In this document: in pieces, positions 8,032 through 15,907 of the stretch
Layout: each line of letters begins with the position of its first letter
How positions within the stretch are numbered: the stretch's first letter is position 1
Source of the DNA: Candidatus Edwardsbacteria bacterium
Lineage (GTDB): Bacteria > Edwardsbacteria > AC1 > EtOH8
NCBI GenBank assembly: GCA_031082425.1
Contig: JAVHLB010000001.1
Coordinates: forward strand, 62,001-126,000
Reading direction: 5' to 3'
Length of the DNA: 64,000 bases
The notes under the pieces: model-generated
What the model saw: only the letters and a program-made list of their open reading frames with translations
Told to the model about the DNA's origin: nothing
Databases searched by the model: none
Translations under genes and position numbers: made by a program

Positions 8032-8436
8032 TTACGACAGCAACCGCTTCTCCCCCTCCAGCTCCCGGATGTACTGGACGTCCATGGTGTGCTCCAGGCA
8101 GCCCAGGTATTTTTTATCCTGGTCCCGCAGGGCGAAGAACTCTATCAGCACCTTGTGCTTCTCCTGGTTGGGTCCCAGCGGCAGGTCTATCCAGAACCTG
8201 GCGCTGTCTCGCTTCCCGCTTTTCATCTCCTCCACGATCTGCTCCACCTTGGCCAGGCTGCTTTTGGGGTGGCAGCTGCGGAAGTTGATGCCCATGCTGT
8301 CCATGGGGCGGTGGAACAGCCGGGTGTCGTGCTTGTTCCAGCCGATCACCTCGTCGTTGTGATCGATCACCGAGATCTCGCCCGGCATGGTCTCCAGCAG
8401 GGCCTTGACCACCGTTTCATTCATGCGGTCTATCAT
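8032..8436 (-). CDS. Stand-alone PAS domain protein (DUF438-type PAS)
   Basis: The 134-residue product is a single PAS domain of the type fused to the C-terminus of DUF438 proteins. The features are ISVIDHNDEVIGWN, a LFHRP motif, the CHPKSS turn, EQIVEEMKSGKRDSARFWI, then beta strands KVLIEFFALRD and KYLGCLEHTMDVQ. The start has AAGGAG 8 nt upstream. With no output domain it would have to act by binding a partner. The CHP motif is near where such PAS domains may bind a cofactor, but this is inference. Confidence 0.82.
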   Translation of the reverse strand: MIDRMNETVVKALLETMPGEISVIDHNDEVIGWNKHDTRLFHRPMDSMGINFRSCHPKSSLAKVEQIVEEMKSGKRDSARFWIDLPLGPNQEKHKVLIEFFALRDQDKKYLGCLEHTMDVQYIRELEGEKRLLS

Positions 8437-8990
8437 GGCTGAGCTCCTTTATTTATTTACCCGTTTTTGCCACAGAAACACACAGGGCATCGAGAGACTT
8501 AAACCTTTCCGGAACCTGCCAGCCGCTGGCTGTAAGCATGGTATCTATCTGCTCTCGCGCTATGTCTTCGGGGGCGATGGGGGTCAGGCACTAACAATAA
8601 TTGCTAATCAACTGATCTATTTAATAATACTCTTAAACAGAAGTAGATGTCAAACGAAAAATTACCCCCCGCCCCGTCGCCCCAGCATCCAATAACCAAC
8701 ATCCGATAACCAATCGCAATTCTTTGCCATTCATGCCTTTCCCTATTGTCCTGATCCAAATCCCCATCCGGTAGATCCAATCTCCTCAATGGTAGACCCC
8801 ATTTCCTCTCCAGGAAACCCCTTTTCCTTAAGAGAAGCTCCGGCCTCCTCCCCGGGAAGCCGGAGCACCCATTGCCCGTATATAATTACCCCTTTGCTAA
8901 ACACACCATCCTTTATGGTGAACATTCCCTACCCTGCGGTGAATACCCTTTCCCGCGCGGGAAACCTGTCATCCTTTTCCGGATGGCGCC
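8437..8990. other. Intergenic region with 21-bp-period array
   Basis: No supported gene is present in 554 bp. The right half (8765-8974) is a degenerate array of ten units of about 21 bp, described separately. The left half is AT-rich and featureless apart from a polypyrimidine stretch near 8660-8680. Confidence 0.55.
8765..8974. repeat. Degenerate tandem array, 21-bp period, palindromic units
   Basis: Ten consecutive units can be aligned: 20 bp once, 22 bp once, 21 bp otherwise. Unit starts fall at 8785, 8806, 8827, 8848, 8869, 8890, 8911, 8933 and 8954. The shared core is C at position 1, GG near 8, AA near 10-11 and CC near 13-15. Several unit junctions are palindromes: TTTCCT/AGGAAA at 8802-8817, GCTCCGGC/GCCGGAGC at 8837-8866 and a perfect 16-mer at 8949-8964. 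Read on the minus strand it gives a 7-residue-period peptide broken by a stop and a one-base slip. Confidence 0.6.
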
Positions 8991-9356
8991 TCAGGCCTTG
9001 GCCTCCCGCTTGCCCCGGGATTTTTCCTTGACCATCTGGCCCCGCAGCTGTTTTATCCGTTGGGCCAGCGGGGCATTCTTGCCGATCACCCCCACCATGG
9101 CGTCGGCCAGGGACGAGGCCTGCACATAGGCGGCCTCCAGGGATTTCAAGGCCTTGTCGGTGGCCTTGACCAGCTCGGCCTTGAGGGCCTCCTGCTTCAT
9201 GTCGTCCTCCACCGAGGTCTTCAGGGCCGCGTTGAGCGTGTTCAGCTTGGCGGCGGGGTCGAACCCCGAGGCTTTCAGGTCGGCCAGGTTGTCCTTGAGA
9301 ATCTGGGCCATCATCTGGACGAAGGCCGATCGCTGGGCATAGGTCAGATTGGACAT
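8991..9356 (-). CDS. Hypothetical helical protein, 121 residues
   Basis: The start at 9356 (MSNLTYAQRS) is chosen because AAGGAG lies 5 nt upstream; a longer reading from 9425 has no such site. The product is predicted almost entirely helical, alanine- and lysine-rich (MMAQILKDNLADLKASG, ALKAELVKATDKALKSLE), with a basic C-terminus (MVKEKSRGKREAKA). There is no signal peptide or membrane segment. I do not recognise a family. The regular helix spacing would suit a small helical bundle or a coat-like or nucleoid-type protein, but nothing in the sequence decides this. Confidence 0.72.
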   Translation of the reverse strand: MSNLTYAQRSAFVQMMAQILKDNLADLKASGFDPAAKLNTLNAALKTSVEDDMKQEALKAELVKATDKALKSLEAAYVQASSLADAMVGVIGKNAPLAQRIKQLRGQMVKEKSRGKREAKA

Positions 9357-9459
9357 GGAGCTCCTTAACGCTGTGTTGGTGTTTATTTCGGGCGAGGGCC
9401 CGAAGTGATAAAATATTCTTGGCAACCTATAGCAAGTGGGTGGTTATGTTTTTAAAAAG

Positions 9460-9804
9460 TTACGGTAACGACGGCGGTGGTAATTTCCTTAAGGTTATGC
9501 TGCCCAGTTGGACATAATTCTGGGGATAATAGAACCAATTGGAATATTGGGTGGTGTAGCCGGTTTTTGTGAACTTCAGGTAATGGTCTGCGGCATCTGG
9601 TATGGGCGAGCCGGTCACTAGAAAAGCGCCATTGGCATCGGTCACACCGTAGCAATTGGTGTGGCCGACCACTGTAACAGTATAGCCGGCACCCAGCAGG
9701 CCACCCAGGTAGCTGTAGGCGGTTCCTGAACAAATATACGGCAGGGCAAGCGCTGATCCGGCAACCATTGCCAATACGACCATTGTCAATAGAACCTTTT
9801 TCAT
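9460..9804 (-). CDS. Small secreted beta-sandwich protein
   Basis: The 114-residue product has a clear signal peptide (MKKVLLTMVVLAMVAGSALA). The mature part is rich in Tyr, Gly and Thr with a pattern like carboxypeptidase-regulatory or Cna-B type folds: GTAYSYLGG, YTVTVVGHTNCYGVTDANGAF, then HYLKFTKTGY and a final GSITLRKLPPPSLP. There is a likely Cys pair (YICSG and TNCYG). It is probably exported to the periplasm or surface. Its function is unknown. Confidence 0.75.
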   Translation of the reverse strand: MKKVLLTMVVLAMVAGSALALPYICSGTAYSYLGGLLGAGYTVTVVGHTNCYGVTDANGAFLVTGSPIPDAADHYLKFTKTGYTTQYSNWFYYPQNYVQLGSITLRKLPPPSLP

Positions 9805-10181
9805 TTTCTTCCTTTCGATTTTTTATTTACCCCTTGCTATAGGTTGTTTGGTTGATATTCGAACTTAAAATTCCCGCCCAAGTAATATTTCCCCACTCCT
9901 AATGCCTTAGGGGAAGGCAGGGGTGGGGTCGGGTTCCCCGCCTTCTCCCCGCATCGGGGAGGGATAAAGGAAGAGGTGTCACCAGAGAAAGTAAGGCAAG
10001 AAGCCCTGGATCTCTGTCGGAATTTATCCCTCACTTGATGCGGGACAGTGATGACACGCTAGCCGGGCATTGCAGTCAGGGGCAGGCAGCAAGCCTGCCC
10101 CTGAGACATTCCCCACCCGGAACCTGTCCTGAGGTAGTCAAACATGTCTCTGTCGAAGGATTGGATGGAGTGAGGAGGCGG
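9805..10181. other. Repeat-rich intergenic region
   Basis: No gene is supported. It contains a G/C-rich hairpin-type repeat near 9894-9960 (CCTAATGCCTTAGG followed by GGTGGGGTCGGG), related to one at 50545-50570, and a 54-bp repeat (10014-10067) with a second copy at 10693-10746. Confidence 0.55.
10014..10067 (+). repeat. 54-bp direct repeat, copy 1
   Basis: This matches 10693-10746 at roughly 47 of 54 positions and starts CTGTCGGAATTTATCCC. The two copies bracket the hypothetical gene at 10182-10451. In copy 2 the centre forms the hairpin TCCCGCA-CTTGC-TGCGGGA. Confidence 0.65.
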
Positions 10182-10451
10182 TCATCCTAGCCTGGCCCGC
10201 TCGATGGCCTTTCCCGGGTCGGGCTCCACGTTGCTCACCGTTCTCCAGTCATCGCTGGCCTTTTTCAAATGCCAATACCGGCAACCCCCCATGGGATACA
10301 GCTTTTTGACGATCAGGTTCTCTTCGTCCAGTGTATAGGCCACCGCCAGGACCTGCTCCGGCTCCCCCGGCAGTTTACCGGCGGGATTCGGAACGGGGCT
10401 CAGGGCGTAGCCCAACATTTTTTCCCTTTCGCTTACCTCGATGCTATACAT
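10182..10451 (-). CDS. Hypothetical protein, 89 residues
   Basis: The ATG at 10449-10451 has AGGAGACAGGGG upstream. The product is a small soluble protein with alternating strands (QVLAVAYTLDEENLIVKKLYPMGG) and a charged C-terminus (DPGKAIERARLG). There is no signal peptide or Cys motif beyond GGCRYWH. I do not recognise the family. It lies at the downstream end of the hypothetical cluster that includes the zinc-ribbon protein and the lipase. Confidence 0.6.
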   Translation of the reverse strand: MYSIEVSEREKMLGYALSPVPNPAGKLPGEPEQVLAVAYTLDEENLIVKKLYPMGGCRYWHLKKASDDWRTVSNVEPDPGKAIERARLG

Positions 10452-10769
10452 TCCCCTGTCTCCTGTGGTTATATCCGCGTCAGAGATGTGGGACGGCCCC
10501 CGGTTCCCCGCCTATCGTGGCCCCTCACTGCCTATCGGCCTCCACTTCGGTCGGCAAAAATAACTGCCGTCCTCAGTGCAGGCTCTCCCCGCAGCGGTGA
10601 GGGAGTGAGGGAGGGGCAGGAATGACACCTTAGTCCGGTATTAAGTAAAATTCTTGGCGTCTTAGTGTCTTGGTAGTTAAATCCCGTCATCCCTGTCGGA
10701 ATTTATCCCGCACTTGCTGCGGGACCGGGATGACATGATAGCCGGGGTCGGGGCTGAATCCCGACCCTA
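10452..10769. other. Intergenic region with repeats
   Basis: No supported gene is present in 318 bp. It includes the second copy of the 54-bp repeat (10693-10746) and GC-rich dispersed-repeat text around 10570-10620. Confidence 0.5.
10693..10746 (+). repeat. 54-bp direct repeat, copy 2
   Basis: This is the partner of 10014-10067. The centre forms a 7-bp hairpin, TCCCGCA (10706-10712) with TGCGGGA (10718-10724). Confidence 0.65.
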
Positions 10770-11405
10770 CTATACACGCCTATCGGTTTTTATTGATGAT
10801 CCCCACCGGTATTCGCTCCGTCCGGCAAAACCTTCCATCCTCAGCAGGCCCTGGGCCCTTTCCCGGCCGGTCTGCAGTTCGGCGATCCGGCCTTTCATCT
10901 CATCCAGCCGGATGTCCCGCACCCCCAGCTTTTCCAGGATATGGTCCACGTTGAAATAGTGGAAGTATCTCTGCAGGTAGTCCTCCAGATTGTCCCGGGG
11001 CGCCGAACGGACGAACAGCCGGTAGCTGGGCGCCCGTTTCCCGCCGTCGGTCAGGCGCCGCCAGACATCTTTTCTGGTCTTGGCCCCGGAGAAGTACCCC
11101 AGCCAGCGTTCCAGATACAGCTCCCGGGCCAGGGCCAGCATATCGCCCTGGGCCCGGTGCAGCTGGTCCTCCACGATGGCCAGCTCGCTGAAGATGTTTA
11201 TCGGAGCCCAGAGATAGGCCTCGTTTAGGCCCCGGCCGCTCTCCTTGAGGAGCGAACTGAGCTGGTAGCGCTGTTTGCACCGGCAGCAGTTCATCTCCCA
11301 ATGCTCGTCAAACAAGCCGGCCTGATCGTAGTAGCTGTGGACGGTGTAATAACTCTTGCCGCAGGGGCATTTGTACTTTTGCGCTTGATTGCCTGAAGAT
11401 GCCAT
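10770..11405 (-). CDS. Hypothetical protein with N-terminal zinc-ribbon-like cysteines
   Basis: The start at 11405 (MASSGNQAQKYKC) is chosen for its GGAGG 7 nt upstream; the longer reading to 11555 runs into the neighbouring gene. The product is 211 residues. The N-terminal part has CPCGKSYY and, some 30 residues on, NCCRCKQRY, which could bind one zinc. The rest is helical and charged (DQLHRAQGDMLALARELYLE, RRLTDGGKR, YLQRYFHYFNVDHILEKLG) with a possible DNA- or RNA-facing surface. The family is not recognised. It lies directly downstream of the next hypothetical gene, with a 62-nt gap. Confidence 0.72.
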   Translation of the reverse strand: MASSGNQAQKYKCPCGKSYYTVHSYYDQAGLFDEHWEMNCCRCKQRYQLSSLLKESGRGLNEAYLWAPINIFSELAIVEDQLHRAQGDMLALARELYLERWLGYFSGAKTRKDVWRRLTDGGKRAPSYRLFVRSAPRDNLEDYLQRYFHYFNVDHILEKLGVRDIRLDEMKGRIAELQTGRERAQGLLRMEGFAGRSEYRWGSSIKTDRRV

Positions 11406-11467
11406 GGCGGAGCCTCCATCATATTCATTGATGCTTGCCGTCCTGATCCCTGTCCCCTGTTGCCCGT

Positions 11468-11803
11468 CTACAGCTTGGTCTCCCCGTTCTGCTCCAGATC
11501 GAACAGGGCCCGAAGCCCGTAATAAAACCTTTCCTTCTCCAGCGCACTCTCCCACTGCCGCAATATGGGGAAGGCGTCCAGGCTTTTCTCTTTCAGTTTG
11601 ATCCCCAGCTCGTCCTGCCTCTTTTTTCTGGATTCCTGCGCTGACTTCACCCAGGCATAGGGGACGGTCTTGCCCTTGCTGCGCAGGATGAGATAGGCCT
11701 CGGAGGCATTCCCCCGGGTGGTCTCAAAAAGCCCCGGTCCCTTGACGATCCTGGCCGCCGCCGGGGCGTCCTTGGTTTTTTCCTCTTCGGGATTGCCGTT
11801 CAT
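11468..11803 (-). CDS. Hypothetical protein, 111 residues
   Basis: The product has a charged, disordered N-terminus (MNGNPEEEKTKDAPAAAR) followed by mixed strand and helix (SEAYLILRSKGKTVPYAWVK, then ESRKKRQDELGIKLKEKSLD). There is no signal peptide. AAAGGA lies upstream of the ATG. It sits between the lipase and the zinc-ribbon protein, all in one direction with modest gaps, so an operon is possible. The family is not recognised. Confidence 0.65.
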   Translation of the reverse strand: MNGNPEEEKTKDAPAAARIVKGPGLFETTRGNASEAYLILRSKGKTVPYAWVKSAQESRKKRQDELGIKLKEKSLDAFPILRQWESALEKERFYYGLRALFDLEQNGETKL

Positions 11804-11983
11804 GCTTTTTCCTTTCGTTTATATGTTGGTTTGTATCAACCGGGTTCTCCGGTCGATCATCAGGCCCGACCAGCCACGACTGCGGAGCCCGCCAGATTTT
11901 TTTGGGGAGGGATGCCCCCCCAGCACGGGCAGGATGCAGCGCTTGACTCCCCTGCCGGCACAGGGACAGCCCGCCATCCGGTA

Positions 11984-13228
11984 TCAGAACCGGCAGATGG
12001 GCTCCCGGTCCAGCTTGTCCACCTGGTCCGGAGTGAACTTGGGCAGTTGTTCTATCTCGGTCAGCTTGAATTCCCTCTGCACCGTTCTGATGACCTTCCC
12101 GGTCAGGAAGGATATCACCAGGTCCTGGACCAGATCGTAGGCGCAGAACGAGGCATGGAAACCGGCCATCCGGCCCAGGTCCAGCTCCCAGTCCCCCATC
12201 TTTTTCTTGGTGACGCAGGCCTGGTAGATGCCCTGGCTGTAGGTGCTGACCGCCGGCACCGTGCCGTCGCCGATGGCGCCGCAACCGTCCTCCCGGGGAA
12301 AGTTGTACTCCACCGGCCGGCGGCTGCCAACATTGACCTCACGCAGGGTCCGCTCCCCCTTGCCGTAAACCATCAGGACGTTCTTCCGGAACTCCGGGGA
12401 GAAATCCCGGGCGTTGCGATAATAATTGTAGGCATTGTCCAGGTGGCGGGCCAACACCTCCGGCCCGACCTGGGCGGCCACATTATCCTGCCAGCCGGAG
12501 GGATCGAAGATATTGACCGGCTGGCCCCTGCTCTCCGCCGCCGGGCTGGGCCACAGCAGCTTCTCCTCCGGATTGGCAAAGCCGTCATAGGGCAGCAGAT
12601 CGTATATCCCGGGAAGGGTCCGGGCATAGCGCCGCTGGCTCTTGCCGTTAAACCAATCGAAGAACCAGGTTTCGCCCGTTATCAGGTGCTTCAAGGCGCA
12701 CAATGAACCCCGCAGCGGGGAAGCCAGCATCACCATCCGGTTTATCCGGCCCTCGCCCGACAACACCGTGGCGTAATGTTTGGCCAGACATCCCCCCACG
12801 CTGTGGCCGACGATATTCACCTTGTCCGGCTTGATCCCCCGCCGACGGTACGGGGGATGGGCCTGGCTGCTGCGGATGATCCGCTCCACGAAATCCTCCA
12901 GCCGGGCGGCGTTAAGGCTGATGGGGTGCCTCCAGTCGTAGGGAAAGACATGGACCCTGGCGCATTCTTCCTGATCCAGCGGCAGGCTCTCCCTCAGTGC
13001 GGCAATCATATCGCCGTAAACCAGAGCGAACACCTCATTCCGGCATATCAGCCGGTCCGGCGGGGGTTTGTAATCGCCGCCGCCATCCGGCTTCACGGTA
13101 TCAAGATCAGCCGTCATATTTTCGAAGGCCGGATGGCAGGCCGCCGGGCGATCCGGGGGGCAGGGGACGGACGGCTCCGCCTCCATGATCCCGGGGACGA
13201 ATATCACGGGATAAATGTTCCGCTCCAT
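11984..13228 (-). CDS. LCAT-like alpha/beta-hydrolase (lipase/acyltransferase family)
   Basis: The 414-residue product begins with the oxyanion-side VIFVPGIM motif of the lecithin:cholesterol acyltransferase family. The nucleophile elbow is VNIVGHSVGGCLAKHY near residue 145, the acid residue lies in AIGDGTVPAVSTYSQG, and the base in MAGFHASFCAYD. HVFPYDWRHP is another LCAT signature. These suggest an intact Ser-Asp-His triad acting on ester-linked lipids or glycosides. No signal peptide is seen, so it may act in the cytoplasm. It heads a run of three leftward hypothetical genes. Confidence 0.82.
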   Translation of the reverse strand: MERNIYPVIFVPGIMEAEPSVPCPPDRPAACHPAFENMTADLDTVKPDGGGDYKPPPDRLICRNEVFALVYGDMIAALRESLPLDQEECARVHVFPYDWRHPISLNAARLEDFVERIIRSSQAHPPYRRRGIKPDKVNIVGHSVGGCLAKHYATVLSGEGRINRMVMLASPLRGSLCALKHLITGETWFFDWFNGKSQRRYARTLPGIYDLLPYDGFANPEEKLLWPSPAAESRGQPVNIFDPSGWQDNVAAQVGPEVLARHLDNAYNYYRNARDFSPEFRKNVLMVYGKGERTLREVNVGSRRPVEYNFPREDGCGAIGDGTVPAVSTYSQGIYQACVTKKKMGDWELDLGRMAGFHASFCAYDLVQDLVISFLTGKVIRTVQREFKLTEIEQLPKFTPDQVDKLDREPICRF

Positions 13229-13758
13229 TTTATGCCACCCTTGTCATGGAAGCCGGATAGGCCTTTGGTGCCGCTAAGTGATCAGACCTCTGGAGCGATT
13301 CCCCGGGAAATCGCCGGAGATTGATTTTCATCTGCTTTCAAACTGGCTGTTTCTGGATGATTTTAAATAACTGGCATTTATTAAGATCTCCAATATTCAT
13401 GCCAAGAAGTAAATATTTTTCTATTTAATCAAAGCCATGCATAACAATATGTTATGGTTTATTTACGTTGACTTTATATTAAAATACAAGAGCCAGTGGG
13501 ACATTATGTCTCACTGGCTCTTGTTGTCGAAATGATTCGACCTGTTAAGATTTTATTATTTATAGATTTACGGATTTTGCGACATTATGGCACACATTTT
13601 ATTAAATGTCACACTTTTAAATAGATCTGCTGATAGACAAAAGATTTTGTCTTCACTCCCGGCTGGTTTGGAGCCGGCCCCAAGCAGCCTGGATATTGCC
13701 CCGCGTTGTTTCGTCGCCCCTTGATGACCCAAGGCATTTTATTATTTTGTCCGGTGGA
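13229..13758. other. AT-rich intergenic region with long hairpin
   Basis: No supported gene is present in 530 bp. It contains a large hairpin (13487-13523), a small palindrome GACAAAAGATTTTGTC near 13637, and a near-palindrome near 13295-13314. It separates the lipase from the propeller protein gene. Confidence 0.5.
13487..13523. terminator. Long hairpin, possible weak terminator
   Basis: An 18-bp stem with one G-T mismatch (13487-13504 with 13506-13523) has almost no loop. Read leftward it is followed by TATTTTAATATAAAG, which is U-rich but interrupted. It lies about 235 bp past the propeller gene's stop, so it may end that transcript. Confidence 0.5.
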
Positions 13759-15315
13759 TCATTTCCAGAAAAATTTTGTCAGGCCGTTTTCTCCCCCGAT
13801 CCACAATGCTCCATCCACCGAGGCCAGACTGGTCACATGATCATTCAGCAATCCATCCTCCTGGCGGTACACCGTCCACAGGTTTTTATCTTTTTTGAGC
13901 CGCACCAACCCGGCATCGGTGCCGATCCAAAGGTTCCTGTCATCCACCGCCAGGCATGATGCCCGGCCGGCGTTATAATTGCCCGCCCGGGGATATTTTT
14001 CCCAGGAGGAGCTCCTTCCATCGTATCGCAGAAGGATATCTCCCGACAGCCACCAAACATAAGGTCCGTCAACCGCCACCCCCAGTAATTCGCCATCCAT
14101 CTCGGCCGGAGACTTGTCGTCATAACGGAATATTTTCAGGCTGTCGGACTGGTCCAAAATCAAGCCGCCCTGGCTGGTGGCCAGATAAACCCGGCCGGTT
14201 CCCAGGGCTATCTGGTTGACCTGGCGCTCATCCTGGCCCTCCCAGCCAAAAGCTTTGCCGCCGGAGTTTACGGCATATATTGCCGGGCCGGAGCGGGTGC
14301 CCACCCACAGGGTATCGGTTTGCAGCAATAATGCGGTGATCCTGTCGTCGGGCAGGCCGTCATATCGGGTGATGGCGGTGGCAAAATCATCGCCTCTCTT
14401 GACCGTGATGATCCCCCGGTCGGTCCCGATGAATATTTTTTTTTCGTCAAAGGCCAGACAGTTCAGGCTGTAGCCCGTCAGGTCCAGGTTGAACAGTTTG
14501 TTCAGCTGCTGCCATTGGTCGCGTCCGGCGTCCACCAGGGTCACCCCGCCGGGACCGGTCATGCCCACGGTGCCGACGCTGGCGTACAGTCCGGTAACCC
14601 CGGTGCTGGCCAAAAACCCGCTGGTCAACTGGGTCTTTTCCTTGGTTATCAGATCATATTTCCACAGCCCCAAGCCGGAATAGGCCGCCCAGGCATAGTT
14701 GCCGGCAAACTCCGTGGCATAGGCGGTCAGATAGTGCCGGCCGGCCCAGCTGTCCCAGATCGGCTGGGCCAAAAAATACAGCCGGCTGTTGCTTCTGAGC
14801 GATTCAGCATCAACCCGGCCGAACCATTCCAGCTGCTGGGGAACGGCCGCATCCTTACTGCACTTTCCGGACCAGCGGTCGCACAGATAATACCCTCCGG
14901 AGGTCTGGACCCATATGCCCCGGCCGTCGAAGGCCACCCGGATGATGGCTTCGGGAAGATAGATGGCGGGGTTTTGCATGTCGGATATCAGGCGGTAGGG
15001 GATCATTTTGTCGGTATAGACAAAATAGAGATCGTTGAAGTAATGGTCCAGGGCCGCAAACTGGTAGCTGCCGGGCGGCAGATGCCCGATGAACGAAAAA
15101 TCCCATTGGTCGAACAGCTTGTCGTATCTGGCCCCGGAGACAGAGGAAAAGGCGTAGACAAAGCGGGCATCGGAGATGATGGTCCTGATGTCGCCCTCGA
15201 AGGTGGCGCCGCCGAAGCTCCGGTACTGGCGCCATTCCGCCGGGGAGGCCGCCGCACCGGACCAGATCAAGGCCCAGGCCAGCAGCAGGATGGTTGTTCT
15301 TGAAGGGTGATTCAT
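13759..15315 (-). CDS. Exported beta-propeller protein (reg_prop repeats)
   Basis: The start at 15315 is preferred because it gives a signal peptide at once (MNHPSRTTILLLAWALIWSG, cleaved near AAASPA); a longer reading lies inside the upstream gene. The product is about 518 residues. It contains several two-component-regulator-type propeller repeats: IFIGTDRGIITVKRGDDF, YDGLPDDRITALLL, LWVGTRSG, LWIGTDAGLVRLKKD, EDGLLNDHVTSLASVD and LWIGGENGLTKFF. No kinase domain follows, so it is a free-standing propeller in the periplasm or at the surface, with unknown ligand. It overlaps no gene but follows a lipoprotein by 20 bp. Confidence 0.85.
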   Translation of the reverse strand: MNHPSRTTILLLAWALIWSGAAASPAEWRQYRSFGGATFEGDIRTIISDARFVYAFSSVSGARYDKLFDQWDFSFIGHLPPGSYQFAALDHYFNDLYFVYTDKMIPYRLISDMQNPAIYLPEAIIRVAFDGRGIWVQTSGGYYLCDRWSGKCSKDAAVPQQLEWFGRVDAESLRSNSRLYFLAQPIWDSWAGRHYLTAYATEFAGNYAWAAYSGLGLWKYDLITKEKTQLTSGFLASTGVTGLYASVGTVGMTGPGGVTLVDAGRDQWQQLNKLFNLDLTGYSLNCLAFDEKKIFIGTDRGIITVKRGDDFATAITRYDGLPDDRITALLLQTDTLWVGTRSGPAIYAVNSGGKAFGWEGQDERQVNQIALGTGRVYLATSQGGLILDQSDSLKIFRYDDKSPAEMDGELLGVAVDGPYVWWLSGDILLRYDGRSSSWEKYPRAGNYNAGRASCLAVDDRNLWIGTDAGLVRLKKDKNLWTVYRQEDGLLNDHVTSLASVDGALWIGGENGLTKFFWK

Positions 15316-15335
15316 AGGCCTATCAATTGCATCAT

Positions 15336-15893
15336 TCAGGGTGAAGGGAAGACCAGGCTGCCGTCTGGCTGGTAGACCCATTTGAAGGCCGTCTCGGTAA
15401 TGCTGCTGCTGCTGTCGACCGTGATCTTGGTGATCAGCAACTTGGCATACCTGCTTTGACGGGCCCGAACCGCAAGGGTTTGATATACGGCCAGATTGGA
15501 TATTGATGCCAAAAATCCCGCGGTGTCCGAAATAGCCGCCAGCGAGTCGAAGAAGGCGTAGGCGCTGGATGAGTCCGGTGAGCTGTTCAGTAGTTTAAAG
15601 GTCGAATTACCGTCTATCGACCAATATTGCGGCAGATAATTGACGGTCGAGGGTATCCGTACCGAAACATCCGGATAAACCATGCTGCCGTTGGGATAAT
15701 AGATTACCTGCGCGGTGGCAAAATAAAACCCGCTTCCGTCATAATTTGTCACAGCCTTGTTGTCTATGGTGGCGGTTCCGGCTGTGGGATATACCGGATC
15801 ATCCGGAATTATGATCTCCACCGGCTTGGCGCAGGATAAAAGAAGATAACCTGCCGTTACCCAGAAATAAAGATTATTGATTCTGCCGGACAT
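15336..15893 (-). CDS. Lipoprotein, 185 residues
   Basis: The N-terminus has a hydrophobic stretch ending in the lipobox LLSC (FWVTAGYLLLSCAKP), so Cys20 or thereabouts is lipidated. The mature protein is rich in Tyr, Ser and beta-strand patterns (AVTNYDGSGFYFATAQVIYY, WVYQPDGSLVFPSP). The function is unknown. It sits just before the propeller protein gene (20-bp gap), so the two are probably co-transcribed and could form a surface complex. Confidence 0.8.
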   Translation of the reverse strand: MSGRINNLYFWVTAGYLLLSCAKPVEIIIPDDPVYPTAGTATIDNKAVTNYDGSGFYFATAQVIYYPNGSMVYPDVSVRIPSTVNYLPQYWSIDGNSTFKLLNSSPDSSSAYAFFDSLAAISDTAGFLASISNLAVYQTLAVRARQSRYAKLLITKITVDSSSSITETAFKWVYQPDGSLVFPSP

Positions 15894-15907
15894 CTGGCTG
15901 CTCCTCG

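Noticed and set aside
8743..8925. 60-residue leftward ORF in the 21-bp array
   Set aside because: The period explains its regular sequence. An in-frame stop precedes the ATG, and no clear Shine-Dalgarno site was found.
13636..13651. Palindrome GACAAAAGATTTTGTC as an operator
   Set aside because: It is a single copy, and nothing nearby indicates a regulator.
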